Assembly: GCA_022478985.1 (NCBI GenBank)
Contig: JAKSZP010009607.1
Coordinates: 19,030 to 83,029, forward strand
Length of the DNA: 64,000 bases
Source of the DNA: Massospora cicadina
Lineage: Eukaryota > Entomophthoromycota > Entomophthoromycetes > Entomophthorales > Entomophthoraceae
Direction of reading: 5' to 3'
The first letter of the stretch is position 1. Every line of letters starts with the position of its first letter. Below the pieces are notes generated by a model. That model ran no database searches, was not told the DNA's origin, and was given only the letters and a program-made list of their open reading frames with translations. Both the position numbers and the translations under genes were made by a program. Below are positions 1 to 11,041 of this stretch, in pieces.

Positions 1-48
1 CCAGAGACTCCTGAGGCTTATCGCGTGGATGGGGCGCCATAGTAGGAA

Positions 49-342
49 ATGGAGGAAAAAGTAGCCTCCCGTCGTGTTAAAAGAAAGCTTGAGTACCTGG
101 TATCTTGGAAGGGGTTTGACGCGGCAGAGAACAATTGGGTGCCAGCATGTGACTGTGTACATGCCCAAGACCAGATTGAAGCATTCCATAATCGTTTTTC
201 TGAGGCTGCAGGATCAAAGTACAAGCCAGCTGTTGCTGCTATGAAGTTTTCTCCCGCACATAAAAACTTCTCCTTAACAAACGCCCCTGGAAGGTGGGGT
301 GGAGCCCAAGAAGGGGGAGAGGGTAATATCATGGTTGAATGA
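49..342 (+). pseudogene. Integrase C-terminal chromodomain, 3' end of a Ty3/gypsy chromovirus (element N)
   Basis: This open stretch of 97 codons carries a recognisable chromodomain near its start: basic residues, then a K-L-E-Y-L-V-S-W-K-G-F core, then N-N-W-V-P and a closing helix ending E-A-F-H. This is the order seen in integrase-fused chromodomains, which in the family tether the integrase to histone marks. The rest of the polyprotein lies before the window, so the methionine is only the first one in view. The sequence then runs into a purine-rich stretch (about 306-327) and the LTR at about 361, the expected 3' end of an element on the + strand. The frame is open over the domain, but completeness cannot be judged. 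Confidence 0.75.
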
Positions 343-360
343 CTTGATAGTAGGCACCAA

Positions 361-1175
361 CCTAAGGATAAGGCTGGGCGGCTGGAGGCCCAGAAGGTGA
401 AACTTCAGGCCCTCCCTGACCTCAAGCACACTTTAGACCAATGATGGGTACAAGCCAAATATGCCCAGGTTGGTACTAGTGAGGTGCAAAACGCCCAGCC
501 CCTTGTATCAGCTCAGGCGTTAAAACGGACGAGTTATTCAATTAATGAAGATGGTTCAATTTGGTTGATTGAGGAACTGGTGTTCAAAACCCGTTCCATT
601 TATGAAATTATGCGTTTGGGTAGGGTACAACTTCAATTGATTACTCAAGTGAAGTCAGACTTGGCATATTCTACCAATTCAGATGAAAGTGTTTGCCTAT
701 TAGTAAATTGGTACTTGGGACCGCTTCTCAGACCCAGAATTACCCCAACAAGATTTAAATTTGTTTTTTGTGACCAATATTACTTGTTAGTCGACTTCTC
801 ACAATATTCTTTTCCAATTTTTTCCATTTTATGTATGTTATCTCAGACAATCCTATGCGTGGACCTCTTAGAGGAGGTCTCACACTACATTAACCATTCC
901 ATTTTGAATATGATGAGGTATCCCCTAGTGCACTATTGGTTTTACCAGGTTCCCTCCAACCTGGGACGCTTACCTCTTCTCCCTCTGTGCACCGCGTCAT
1001 TTTTGGCTGGTTATTCACCCTAGAAATCGCCCTCCTCTACTTAAGTTATTATTGCTCCAGCACCCTCTTTGGGCTCTAATAACTTTTATTCGGGTTACTA
1101 GTCCCCTAGCGTTAGCCCTGTGCACCATGCACTACCACGCTGGGAACAGGAGAGTTTATAGACACTCTCCTTACA
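361..1175 (+). repeat. 3' LTR of element N (LTR family 1)
   Basis: This block aligns over its whole length with 12570-13419, by eye with many substitutions and small gaps. Shared landmarks include a tract ending ctgacctcaa, the run atgcccaggttggt, and a gcgttaaaa segment. The better-kept copy starts tgtaagg and this one ends ccttaca, so the family has short inverted termini TGTAAGG...CCTTACA. The first two bases here are altered (cc for TG), so the left edge is approximate. The 179-codon open frame at 484-1023 lies wholly inside the LTR and is not taken as a gene. Confidence 0.7.
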
Positions 1176-1329
1176 GTCTTTTCCTCATCAACTTTTTAGC
1201 AATATTAGGTCTGGCAGTATCTGATTGGCCAGAGTACCATTTATTAAGAATTCCATCCTCATCATCATTATCAGTAATATTTCAAGGCATTTGATTCACC
1301 AGAATACTATTTTCTTAAATACCCTGTAA

Positions 1330-2682
1330 TCATAACCATCCCCTTTTGCCCTGGTCTTAACAACGGGGAAGTTTAGGCTATGTGGTGGTCAGAAAAAACC
1401 TTGACCATTACATCACATGCCAGATAAAGCTCCCTCGAGCTCCAGAACTCTTTCACCTTCTGCGGGTAGTTGATGCAGTCATTGACAAACTTCCAGGTGG
1501 ACTTTTCCACCGGGAAGCCTACCTACTTATCCAGGTACCAGCACTTCTCTAGGGAGATATTCGTGTCCTGAATTTTCTCCACCTCATACCTAGTCTCTCC
1601 TAAGTTGCCCAAGTGAACTGCCTCCAGATAACAGAAAGAGGACCTAAACTTCCTAATTTTTAAGACATACAGCACCAGATGCTTGTGAGACCTCTCAGTA
1701 AATCAAATTAGTGGCTACTTCATTTACTTGATGGAGGACATTGATTTAGCTTAGATCAATTAATTTAAATTTCCTGCAGCTAGAAGGGACCAAGTAGTTC
1801 TTCACATTAATCATCGCCAGGTCTCTTTTTTTAGCACTGGGGCCTTTGTTTGGTGAGCATTAGCCTTCTTCTTCTGAATCTTTACCATTTTCATAAAAAT
1901 TTCTTATAGTGTTCTCAGTCTATCCTTCATCTTGCTTTAGGATGTTTGCAGCAGGGTTTAGACTTCTAGGTTTTACACCATCTTAGGGTAAAACTTTTAG
2001 TTTGTCATGAAGTGTGACATTACCATCAATGAGTGCATTAAATTATTATAAGTAATTTTAAATGTTTTCATCCAGTCAGTACAGCATTCTTGTTGTACAG
2101 TCATATAGTAAAACAGGTAGTGCTCAAGGAATTGAACAACTCATTAAGTTTGTCCATTATACTTTAGAATGCTGATAATCTGCATAGTTTGATTTTAAGA
2201 TTATTTAGTGAGTGTTGTCAGAATTGCAAGATAAATTATGGGCTTCTATCTGAAAATATCTCCTTGAGGAGGTTATGGCGGAAGAACACCTTATTCAAAA
2301 AAACCTCTGCGGTGCCCTTTGCTATGATCTTGGAAGTACACAGAAATTATTCAGTGTATTTAGTTAGTCTGTCCACTACCACCATGGCAGCATCATAACA
2401 CTTAGATTTTGGAAGCTCTATTATGCAGCCTACACTTAGTGAGGACCACAGCATGTCCACAATCTGGAGGGACTTCAGTTTATTTAGGGTTTCTGCCTGG
2501 CATTTTTAAATTGGGCGCAAGTTACACATTCTAAGATGTACTTCTTCACAGAATTATGAATCCCTGGCCATGAGTAGCTTCATGACATTAGTTCCATAAT
2601 TTGCTTCATCCCCAGGTGTCTTGCCAAAAGGTGGTCATAAAATATGCTCATTGCCTCCTCCTGGAGCTTGTGACTTGGAAGC
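1330..2682 (-). pseudogene. Degenerate integrase with chromodomain (element D, 3' part of pol)
   Basis: Read on the minus strand, translation in shifting frames gives the parts of a chromovirus integrase in order. First comes a zinc-binding-like segment (about 2650-2480) with spaced H...H and C-V-T-C. Then comes the catalytic core with D-R-L-T-K-Y (about 2390-2340), and later a Y-H-P...G-Q-T stretch and a Y-N-N segment (about 2180-2010). A degraded chromodomain follows (about 1600-1410), starting R-Y-E-V-E-K-I and ending in an E-F-W-S-S-R helix. Many stops and frameshifts make it non-functional. Just past it on the minus strand is an aaaagggg purine run (about 1340) that may be the 3' polypurine tract. 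The upstream half of pol is absent here: the piece is cut at 2682/2683 by an LTR-like repeat. Element E may be its missing front half. Confidence 0.7.
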
Positions 2683-2977
2683 TGTCAGGATTCACAATAG
2701 TAGGTGTGAAACCTCAACCTTGGGCTTGCAACATATCTCTTTATTTTGACATTTTTGGCCTATGTTTTTATTATTTTATTTGGCAATAAATGCTTTATCA
2801 GGATTAAGGCCTGAAATTATTAACCTTATTTCTCATAGCATTGAATGGTTGATATTGTCAAATTTATAGTTAAAAAAAACTTAAGATGAACACCCTTTTA
2901 ATGCTCCACTGGCTAAAATATAGGGAAGGATTCCTGAAGCAACATAATATTATCTTGATATCAAATTCAAAGTTATA
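2683..2977 (+). repeat. LTR-like direct repeat, copy 1 (family F)
   Basis: The block begins tgtcaggatt and is close to 18968-19257 over its full length, with shared runs such as ccttgggcttgcaa, tttggcaataaatgcttta and ttttaatgctccactggct. The TGTCAGG start and ttata/ttaca end fit an LTR of about 295 bp. The copy sits exactly where the integrase of element D breaks off, so it reads as an insertion into D. No matching 5-bp target duplication is visible around this copy alone (gaagc before, actaa after). It may be half of an LTR pair with the 19.0-kb copy. Confidence 0.6.
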
Positions 2978-2982
2978 ACTAA

Positions 2983-4184
2983 AGTCAGGAAGACAGCAAG
3001 TTAATTTTAGACCGACCTGCCAATTTAAGTGCCAAAGCACCCAAATGACAAGCCCAAATGCCAGTGGCACTGCTACTTGTGCGACTGTTATGAAACCAGG
3101 AAGGAATTTTGCCACTGAGCGCCCATGAGCCATAGTTGTGTATAGAAACCTAGTGAAGAATCAGGTAAACATGGCCACGGGTCCTATGTGTTGTTGAAAT
3201 AGTTGGGAGGGGTGTTTTAGATTTGAACATAATAAAAACTGGAATTGGTTAAAGGTATATTTATTGGAAAGTTAAAAAAATTGACCAACAATCTCCTCAG
3301 TATGATGTGACTGATTAAATAGTGTTTGATTTGGACAGCTTGTCAAAGAATGGGTTTGGGGCCCTCAAATTTTGACCTAACTCAGCGAATTTTTGAGGGA
3401 GGGGGAAATAACAACTTCAATCTGAACTGACATCGAGGGAATTGGTGGCAGGCCAATTTGCAATCAGTTCAACTGCAAACGCCTGACCTGAGGCTTTACT
3501 GCATTTGTGATGGTTAGCACAATGGTGTCTGGCCCGACGGGCAATGGGAATTCCCCAGTGCCACCCCATATAGAGTGGTCTCAAGAAGTTGGGAACAGGT
3601 TTGGCATACCCAACCTGCCAACACCTGATCACTTTGGTGTCTATTTGCCCAAGTAGGATTCCTTGAGCAATGATCCTAATATGAGAGGGGATGGTTCAGA
3701 GCTGGGAATGACTTTAAACGATGTCTAACGCCCTCATCAAATTTCACTGAAGATCCGACATTGAGCATTATTGACTTAAAAGGTACAAGCCCGCTGGGCG
3801 TTGTTTTCAAAGTTTCAGAGGCAGATTTTGAATTGACACATTACTTCTCAGTAGCCCAATGCCACTGGAAAATGTGACTGAGGATTTGACCCCCAATAAT
3901 TCAATACTTGAATGTGCACGCCTGTTGGGCCTCGTTGCCATGGGAGTAGGTATTCTGGATATTTTAGCACAAATTTCTTCAATTCGCCATACTAATTCAG
4001 CAAAGAAATTGTGGGAACCGTTGAGGAATTTTTAGAGGGTGGCTGTCACCCAAAATTCGTCTACCACATGGGCAAGATCGCCCTGTGTGACAAGAGGGAC
4101 AGCTATCATCTTAGGACCTTTCTTGGTGGGTAATGGGAATACTACCTGATCTAGGCAGAGGGGCCACTCTCCAGGACTTTACCC
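2983..4184 (-). repeat. 3' LTR of element A (LTR family 2)
   Basis: This aligns with 8006-9514 through most of its length, including a ggcccctcaaattttgacctaa-type run near 3360 (8692 in the partner), a shared segment around 3660/9000, and gcagaggggcc near 4155 (9488). The partner has an extra block of about 310 bp (8105-8412) that is absent here, which explains the length difference. On the minus strand the partner begins TGTAAGTC; this copy has GGTAAAGTC, so its first bases are mutated. It follows directly after the chromodomain and a purine-rich stretch. Confidence 0.7.
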
Positions 4185-4299
4185 TTCCCTTTGCCAAAAA
4201 GGGGGCTCCACCACCAGGAACTTGTGTGAGAGCCACATTATTGTGGGATTTAAGCAATTTAATTGCACCAAAGCAGAAATCTTTTGGTGAGGATGAGGA

Positions 4300-5560
4300 G
4301 CTTTCTGGATGGGAAACATGGAATGCCTCAACTAGATAGGAGCAGTTTGCGCAATCATGAGCTTTGACCCAGCTGTTCTTGTAGGCCATATAGCCTTTTC
4401 AAGTGATGAGATATTAGACTAATAGCCAAGATTTGCGGGAAGCCAGGATTCCCTCTACTTCAGCCTCTTCCACACGCTCAATCACAATAGGCTCTGGATC
4501 CAAGGGATTTTAACCCTTGAATGGGGATAACTGAGATACATGAAAGACTGATGTTGCTTCCAGTGAGGCAGTAATTTTAACTGAAAAGCGCCATTAACCA
4601 AATCTTCCTCCACCAAATGAGGACCTGAGCGTTTGCTTGAAAACTTACATGATGGCACCTGCATCCGTATATGGTGCATATCAAGTATGACATATGAACT
4701 TACCTTGATGTAATGATCTGGGAGCTCCTTCTGATCTGCAAACCATTTATATTCGCTTATGTCCTTAGTGAGATGCTCCCAAAATAAGGACTGCATTGTT
4801 TGGATATGTTGGACATAGTCAGTGATGACTGGTACCTCTGGGTGAAGGAAAGGGCCAACTGTGAATGAGGGGTTATACCTTAAGGTCACTTCATATGGAT
4901 AGAATCCAGTGTAGGCATGCATTCCATTATTATACACAAACTGAATGAGAGGGAGGTCATCAGGACAGGTATCCTGTGCGACTGCAACATAGCAACACAA
5001 GTATTGTTCTAGGATCTGATTAACCCACTCAGTTTGTCCATCATAAAGGATTTATATGCCGTGGATCTACAGGGTGTAATTTTCCATATCAACAAAAGCT
5101 CATTTCAGAAAGCGCTGTAAACTGGAGCCCATGGTATCTGGCAATCTCCTGCGGGAGACCAAACATAGAGAACACATGGCGCATGAAGAGACGGGAAGTT
5201 TCCTCTGAAGTAATGACAGAAGAGCATGGATAAATAGGGCAATTTTGTGAATCAATCAACCACCATCATTACTGCAGCAAACCCATTAGAACAGGGAAGT
5301 TTGATAATAAAATCCACGGACACTGATGTCCATGGACCCTCAGCCTGTTGTAAAGGGTGAATGAGACCACTTGTTTCTAATTGATCTGACTTGGCCCACG
5401 TGCAGGTGACACAATCAGCAATTCAGGCTGGTACTTCTTTTGACAAGCCTGCCCAATTATAGGTACGCTTGATTAAGTCAATAAACCTTTTTTACTGGGA
5501 TAGCCAAATGTGAGGAGGGTCGTAATGAGACTGAAAATTTAGGCTCCAAGAAGAGGAGGA
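4300..5560 (-). pseudogene. Integrase and chromodomain of element A
   Basis: The longest frame, 4482-5000 on the minus strand, holds the end of the integrase core (V-Y-N-N-G-M-H, a late landmark of Ty3/gypsy integrases) and the C-terminal region through a G-P-H-L-V segment. A further frame from about 4480 to 4300 gives a degraded chromodomain (E-V-E-G-I-L-A-S-R, then S-W-V-K-A-H-D and V-E-A-F-H). Upstream, 5000-5560 contains broken remnants of the core and the zinc-binding linker. Stops separate the pieces. In the family this protein inserts the cDNA into chromatin; here it cannot be made. Confidence 0.7.
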
Positions 5561-5800
5561 CCCACACCTGTGACTGAAATTGAATAAGGCTTCCAACCAA
5601 GGAATATAGGGAATGTTTTTGATCTGGGAGGAACGTTCACTCCAGTGAGATCCACGCCTTTGGGACAGGTCATTTGGGCTTCTAAGACCCTTGAAGTAAG
5701 AGGCGCAACAGAAGCTAAGTCCACTGACGAGAACATAGGAGGTACGTTGAATAAGATTTGAGTAGGGGGAATTATTGTGACCAAATCCGCTTCATCTGAG

Positions 5801-6286
5801 TCAGTGGGGGCAATGTGCTGGGTTACAACTGAGGAAATTGGGGAGTACATTTAACGCTCCTTTTACAAACTCATATTTGAACTTGAAGCTACACAAATCC
5901 TGGTAGGTTTGAGCATGCTGATGTACCAGCTTCTGTGGCTTACAAAAATAAAGGAGGGCTTGGTGATCCATGCGCACTGTTAACTCATGCTGAGTACCTT
6001 GTAAGAGATACCGCCAATGAGTCAAGACCCATATGACAGCTGCTAACTCTTTATCATAGATGGCCCAAGACTGCTCAGTGGAGAGAACTTGAGGAAAAAA
6101 AGTTGACTGGATGTTCCAACCCATTGTGCTCTTGAAGCAAGACAGCCACACCGCAACAGATGAGACATCACATGCTACAACGTAGGGTTTGGAGGGATCC
6201 ACATGTTTTAAGATGGGGTGATAAGAAAACACCTTTAATTGAATCAAATGACTGCTGGCACTTGGGCGTCCAACAAAAGGGAACAT
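5801..6286 (-). pseudogene. RNase H domain of element A
   Basis: A 161-codon open frame on the minus strand matches a Ty3/gypsy RNase H. It has a K-P-Y-V-V-A-C-D-V-S-S start corresponding to the first catalytic aspartate region, then Y-D-K-E-L-A-A-V-I around the catalytic glutamate, and M-D-H-Q-A-L-L-Y-F for the third acidic position. The end has a N-V-L-P-N-F-L-S region like the usual N-x-x-A-D-x-L-S-R boundary. This is one of the better-preserved domains of the element. It follows the reverse transcriptase, which is far more damaged. Confidence 0.75.
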
Positions 6287-6289
6287 TCT

Positions 6290-7205
6290 TACCTGTGAGC
6301 GGATGTAGTGGAGTGGCTAACTGGGATAGGGCTGGAACTTTTACAAGAAAATGATAATGCTCAAAAAGCTATCAATTGCTTTTGGGTTGTTGGAGTTGGC
6401 CATTTACGGACGGCATCCAACTCATTAAGGGGAATGGCGTACCCATCTTTTAGGACTATATTGCCCAAGAAGGTAACCTCCTCCCTATAAAACTCGCATT
6501 TTGAAGGTTTGATGAGAAGCCCGCCTTATGCAAGGCAGCCACTACAGCTTCCAAATCCTTTGCATGTTGTTCAGGGGTTAAGAATATACTAAGATATCAT
6601 TGATGTATGCTACTGTGCAGATGAATTGGAGTTTACTCAGCACACTATTGATCATCCTCTGGAACGTGGTAGGTGCATTTTTTACCCCAAAAAGTATTAC
6701 TAAAACTGGAATTTACACCGTTTTGTTTTGATTGCAATAAGCCATCCCTGGCCATCCATCACGAAATTTGGTTTTAAGCATTGAAAAGGTTGAGCTTTAA
6801 GAACACCCACAATTTAGAAAGCGTGCCAGATCATCTGTTTCAAAGGCAGAGGGTAGGGATCATGGACTGTGATCTTATTGAAAACCATAATCCACGCAGG
6901 GACGAAGGGAATCATCAGCCTTATTGGCAAAAACTATGAGGAGGCAACTGGGGAAGTTTTTATTGAAAAGCCAACCCTTCTGGAGCATGTCATCCAACCA
7001 TGCATTGAGGGCAACCTCCTATTCCTCTGTATGCAGGAACAGTGAGACAATTTATGTTAATCACCTGCACTGTTGTACAAAAAGCCAAGTCAAATTTTGT
7101 ATGAGGGGGAAGGCGATCAGCCTTGATAGAGTCAAAAATACCCTGATATTCCATCAACTCAATGGGAAAATCATGCGGAAGACTGATGGGGTAAACCAAA
7201 GATAG
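6290..7205 (-). pseudogene. Reverse transcriptase of element A
   Basis: Minus-strand frames between 7199 and 6290 give the leader into the polymerase (A-D-R-L-P-P-H, about 7115), then a D-D-S-L-R-P-C-V-D-Y motif (about 6910), and the catalytic loop at 6597-6608. There the expected Y-x-D-D reads Y-I-N-D, so one catalytic aspartate is lost. Several frameshifts and stops interrupt the domain. Position between the protease upstream and RNase H downstream matches the Ty3/gypsy order. Confidence 0.7.
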
Positions 7206-7344
7206 TAATTAAAATAAGGCCACAAGCTTTAGTGAGAGTATCCAACAATAGAAACAACCCTCCATCTGGCCATTGAAAAATGATAACATATTAGACTTGA
7301 GGTGAATTATAACATACTTCCAATACCACCAACCCACCCCAAAA

Positions 7345-7960
7345 TTACCAAAAACACCAAATTTGGAATTGCAGAGAATTGATTACAAAAGCTAAAATAG
7401 TGATCTGAGAAGGGTACCGGAAATCATACTTTATATGAGGGCTGGAAGCTGATGAAGTGGCCATCACTGTAGGACTCAAGTCCAGGTCAAGCTCCAGCTT
7501 GTGAGTCAACTCTACGCTCATAAATTTACCCGCTGCACCAGTGTCAACCAAGGCCTAGAAAAGATATCTGGTGTGATCTGATACAAATTTTCATTGGTAA
7601 TATAAAGTAGGCGAAGTTCTTTTTATTGGCAGCTATTGTTGCGTCCGTAGATAAGGAAGAGATTACAATGGTATTGGGGGAAACCACAAGGTTTGCAAAG
7701 GAGCAGGTACTTCCTAAGTTGGAATGCCAGAATATACTGACATGGGCGCGGAGGCTGTGGCAACTATTGTATTCAGTTCAAACTATGATTCATAGCTGGA
7801 ATTTGACACCAAGGCCACTTCGGCGGCTCATAGCATGAAAATCCTGTTTTGGAGGGTGGGCTTAGTAAATATGGGATATACTTGCTATTATGACCATAGT
7901 AGAACTTTTTCTCGAAAACCTTATTTATCTGAAAGAAAATGACCACTGCTATGCTTATTA
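7345..7960 (-). pseudogene. Protease and gag remnant of element A
   Basis: The frame 7345-7551 begins with the aspartic protease active-site motif V-D-T-G-A-A-G, followed by a hydrophobic F-M-S-V-E-L stretch, as in retroelement proteases that cut the polyprotein. Just upstream (7900-7960 on the minus strand) is a broken zinc-knuckle-like segment with G-H-N-S spacing. Between 7960 and the LTR edge at 8006 there is almost nothing, so the capsid part of gag is missing. The copy probably could not have built particles by itself. Confidence 0.65.
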
Positions 7961-8005
7961 TAACGAGAAGGATGGAAATGGTTAAGAATAATGGTCAGTT
8001 GATTA

Positions 8006-9514
8006 TGTCATGAAGACAGCAAGTTAGTTTTAGACCAGCCTTCCAGTTTAGTGCTGAAGCACCCAAATGGCAAGCCTGAATTCCAGAGGCACTGCTGCTT
8101 TCACAAATATTTAAATTTATTTTAGGCAAGCCAATCAGGGGATGAACATTACCAAATAGATAAAGAAAGCATTGACATGAAACCTGAGCAGGGTCAACTC
8201 CATCAATTGAAAATTTTCCACCTCCAACTTGGGACTCGGATTTTTCTGGTTACATCATGAGTAAGGTTTTCGTGTTATTAGACCTACTAACAGCCAATAG
8301 CTTCCTTTGGCTGGCACCCCAATCAATATGCGAAGGGTGGGAATCAAACATGCAACCTTCATGTTGGTAGCCATACGCCCTAATGACTCACCTTCCACCC
8401 CCTTGCTTGAGAGAATATTATGAGAACAGGAACTAATTTTTCCAACTGATGCCCAAAGGCCATAGATGTGTATAGGAACCTAGCGACAAACTAGTCAAAC
8501 ATGCCATGGGACCATAGGTTGTTGAAATAGATGGTGTGGAAAGGGTGGTTTTAGATCATAATAAGTTTGGTTTTATAGATTGGAATTATTGAAAAAGTAA
8601 AAGAGAGAAAATAAAATGACAATTTTCTCAGTGCAATATGACTGAATAAATAGTAGTCACTGGGGAAACTTATTAAAACATGGGATGGGCCCCTCAAATT
8701 TTGACCTAACCCAGTGAACTTTAGATGGAGGGGGAGATAAGATCAAACCTAATGGATTTTTGACTTTGAAAGAGTCAGCCGTGGGCTAAGTCACTGCTGA
8801 TTCAGCCTCAGATGCCCAAATTTAAGCTTTTGCATTTTTTTATGTTAATGCAACAGTGACTCACCTGACAGGCAATGGGAACCTCCCAGGGCCACCCCCA
8901 CATAGGGGAGGTCCCAAGAAGTTGAGAACGGGTTTGGGTACCCAACCCACCTGCACCTGGTCTTTTTGGCAACGTTCATCCAAGTGGGATTCCTTGAGCA
9001 ATTATCTAATAAGAGAGGGGAGGGTTCAGAGCTGGAAACAACTTTCAACAATGGCTTGATGCCCTCATCAAATTTCACTGTAGATCTAACATCATGCATT
9101 CTTAACTTAATAGGTACAAGTCTGCTAGGCGTTGTTCCAAAGTTTTGGAGGCAGACTTTGGATTGACTACATCATTTCTCAATGGCTCAATGCCACTGGC
9201 GGGTAAGAATGAGGATTTGACCCCCAATACCCATTACCTGAATGCATGCTGAAGTTGGCCCTCATTGCCATGGGAGTAGTGATTCTGGTTATTTTAAGCA
9301 CAAATTTCTTCAATTCACCATACTAATTTAGCAGAAGAAATTGTGGGAACCAGTGGGGAAATTTCAGATGGATGGCTGTCACCCAACGCTCATCTACCAC
9401 ATGGGCAAGATCGCTCTGCGTGACAAGGGGGACACTGCCCTCTTAGGACCTTTCTTGCTTGGGAATGGGAATACTACATGATATAGGCAGAGGGGCCGCT
9501 CCTCCAGACTTACA
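8006..9514 (-). repeat. 5' LTR of element A (LTR family 2), with a SINE-like insertion
   Basis: On the minus strand it starts TGTAAGTC at 9514 and ends in tgaca at 8006, and it aligns with 2983-4184 on both sides of a 310-bp extra block. Its upper edge lies directly against the first bases of the 3' LTR of element B, so it appears inserted into B's LTR about 59 bp in. Open frames inside it (for example 8845-9099) are not conserved in the other copy and are not taken as genes. Confidence 0.7.
8105..8412 (-). mobile_element. tRNA-derived SINE-like insertion
   Basis: This block is present in one LTR of element A and absent from the other. Its minus-strand start looks like a decayed tRNA: an acceptor-like pair ggtgg(g)/ccaccc formed by 8395-8400 and 8335-8340, an A-box-like tgagtcattagggcg (8390-8376), and a B-box-like gtttgattccc (8349-8339) about 26 bp further on. 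The remaining 230 bp are tRNA-unrelated and end A+T-rich. That layout is typical of SINEs transcribed by RNA polymerase III. A short possible target duplication (aatatt) lies at both edges but is weak. Confidence 0.5.
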
Positions 9515-9573
9515 GTCCTTATTTTGAACTAAAACACTCTTAATACATAATCGAACTTGTAATTGTCTGACAT
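9515..9573 (-). repeat. Start of the 3' LTR of element B (truncated)
   Basis: These 59 bases match 16135-16193 with only a few differences, and begin TGTCAGAC on the minus strand directly after the purine run and the bases taa. The rest of the LTR is missing because element A's LTR begins at 9514. I did not find the remaining part of this LTR beyond element A. Confidence 0.75.
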
Positions 9574-10640
9574 TACCCCTTTAAGAGTGTTAGGGGAAGA
9601 GTAAAGGCGCAAGAACCAAACATGGACACAGTTCACAGTAACTCTGGCAGCCAGGGATTTGATATAGTACTCATCCCCTCGCTTATAAGTGACTACAAAT
9701 GGGACTTCCCAGATAGAACAGAGATTCTCACTTCTTGGAGTTGTTTTTTTGTGGTAATACAGTAATAGGTCAGATACTTGGAATGAAGGAAGAAGGGGCC
9801 AGAGCTCATTCGAGGCTTGGCCTTCTTTGGTGACAGTCTTTGCCAAATTAGTCATAGCCTCTGATTCTAATTGGATGATGTGTTGCGCCAACTTATTCAT
9901 GGCTTGCTCAGGGTCAGTCCTGTCAGAGAAAATATCCTTGGCTAATAAAGCTGGTACCCCAGGTTCTCGCCCATACAGTACATGGAAAGGAGACATCTTA
10001 AGGATGCAATGGTAACTAATACGGTAGGCTATGAGGGTATTAGGTAAGTAAAGAGTCCAGTGAACAGGGTCTTAGTTGGCCATGTTCTGAAGTATAGGGA
10101 CCAAGGTCCAGTTAATTCTTTCTATGGCACCATTTTTGGATGGGTTATTGGGGGCTGAAAAGAGTTTTTTGTGTTCCCATAAATGTGGCGAGGAGCTTTA
10201 CCACTCTGGAGGTAAATTTTTCCATTGTTGCATAGGAGGACCTGGGGGCACCCATTCCAGGTGAATTTATACTGGTGCAAGAAGGTGGTCGTAGCTTTAG
10301 CAGTCTGAGCGGGAAGAGCAACAGCTTTTACCCAGTTAATGAAATGATCAATACTAACCAATTTATAGAAAATGCCAACTGTAGTCTGAGGGAAAGGGCC
10401 AACCACGTCCAAACTTATGGTGTGAAAGGGTTGCTGGGGCTTCATAGGTTGATACTGAAATCGGGTCTTGAAGATGGATTGTTTTTTACAGGTCAGGCAT
10501 GCATCCTAGACTACAGCTATGGTTTCCATGATGCCCTCCCAGTAGTACCGCTCTTTTACCCACTAATAGGTTTTGAGTACTCTACCTTGCCCCATGATAG
10601 TGTGAGACTCCAAGATGACAGATACTCACTCTGACAGCCG
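9574..10640 (-). pseudogene. Integrase of element B
   Basis: Frame 10122-10445 on the minus strand has the start of the catalytic core: I-S-L-D-V-V-G-P-F-P with the first catalytic aspartate, then S-I-D-H-F-I-N-W-V-K-A. Frame 9529-9996 continues with M-S-P-F-H-V-L-Y-G-R and the C-terminal DNA-binding region through V-H-V-W-F-L-R-L. No chromodomain is recognisable after it, unlike elements A, D and N, so B may belong to another clade or have lost it. Stops and a frame change lie between the two frames. The zinc-binding segment (about 10640-10450) is badly eroded. Confidence 0.75.
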
Positions 10641-11041
10641 GAGATAGGAATTAATTTACTCCTACTTTTTTATAACTTCCCACTCTCCACCTTTGTGTTG
10701 CGGGAGTGCCATGCTAACATCTTCTGTACTGGTTCATCTTCATCAGCCCAAGCTTCAGGAGTCATTAGGAGATCATGCAAACTCTCTGCTTAACTAATGT
10801 CAAGGTGAAGGACAGGCAGCTTCATCAACTCATCAACGTTCATATGGCACGTCCCAGCTTAATGCTCAATGTTCATATCATAGTGCTGGAGCTTAAGAGC
10901 CCAGCAAGCCAACTTCCTAATGGGATCTTTCATAGTATATAACTACTTTAAAGAGGCGTGGTTGGTAACCACTTTAAATGAAGTCCCATATAGAAAAGGG
11001 CGGTAGTATTAGACAGCGAGTAAGATAGCAAGGCACTCCTT

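Larger units (their letters stand above)
2983..9514 (-). mobile_element. Ty3/gypsy chromovirus A, minus strand, with long LTRs
   Basis: This is a minus-strand element of about 6.5 kb with direct repeats at 2983-4184 and 8006-9514 and, between them, protease, reverse transcriptase, RNase H, integrase and chromodomain in that order. Only about 450 bp separate the upstream repeat from the protease, so most of gag is missing. All domains carry stops, frameshifts or altered catalytic residues. The two ends lack a shared 5-bp target duplication (gtcct beyond 9514, actaa before 2983), which suggests that the two LTRs did not arise from one simple insertion or that the edges have been rearranged. Confidence 0.7.

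Noticed and set aside
484..1023. 179-codon open frame, the longest near the left end
   Set aside because: It lies wholly within the family-1 LTR, and the sister copy at 12.57-13.42 kb does not keep the frame. It has no known motif.
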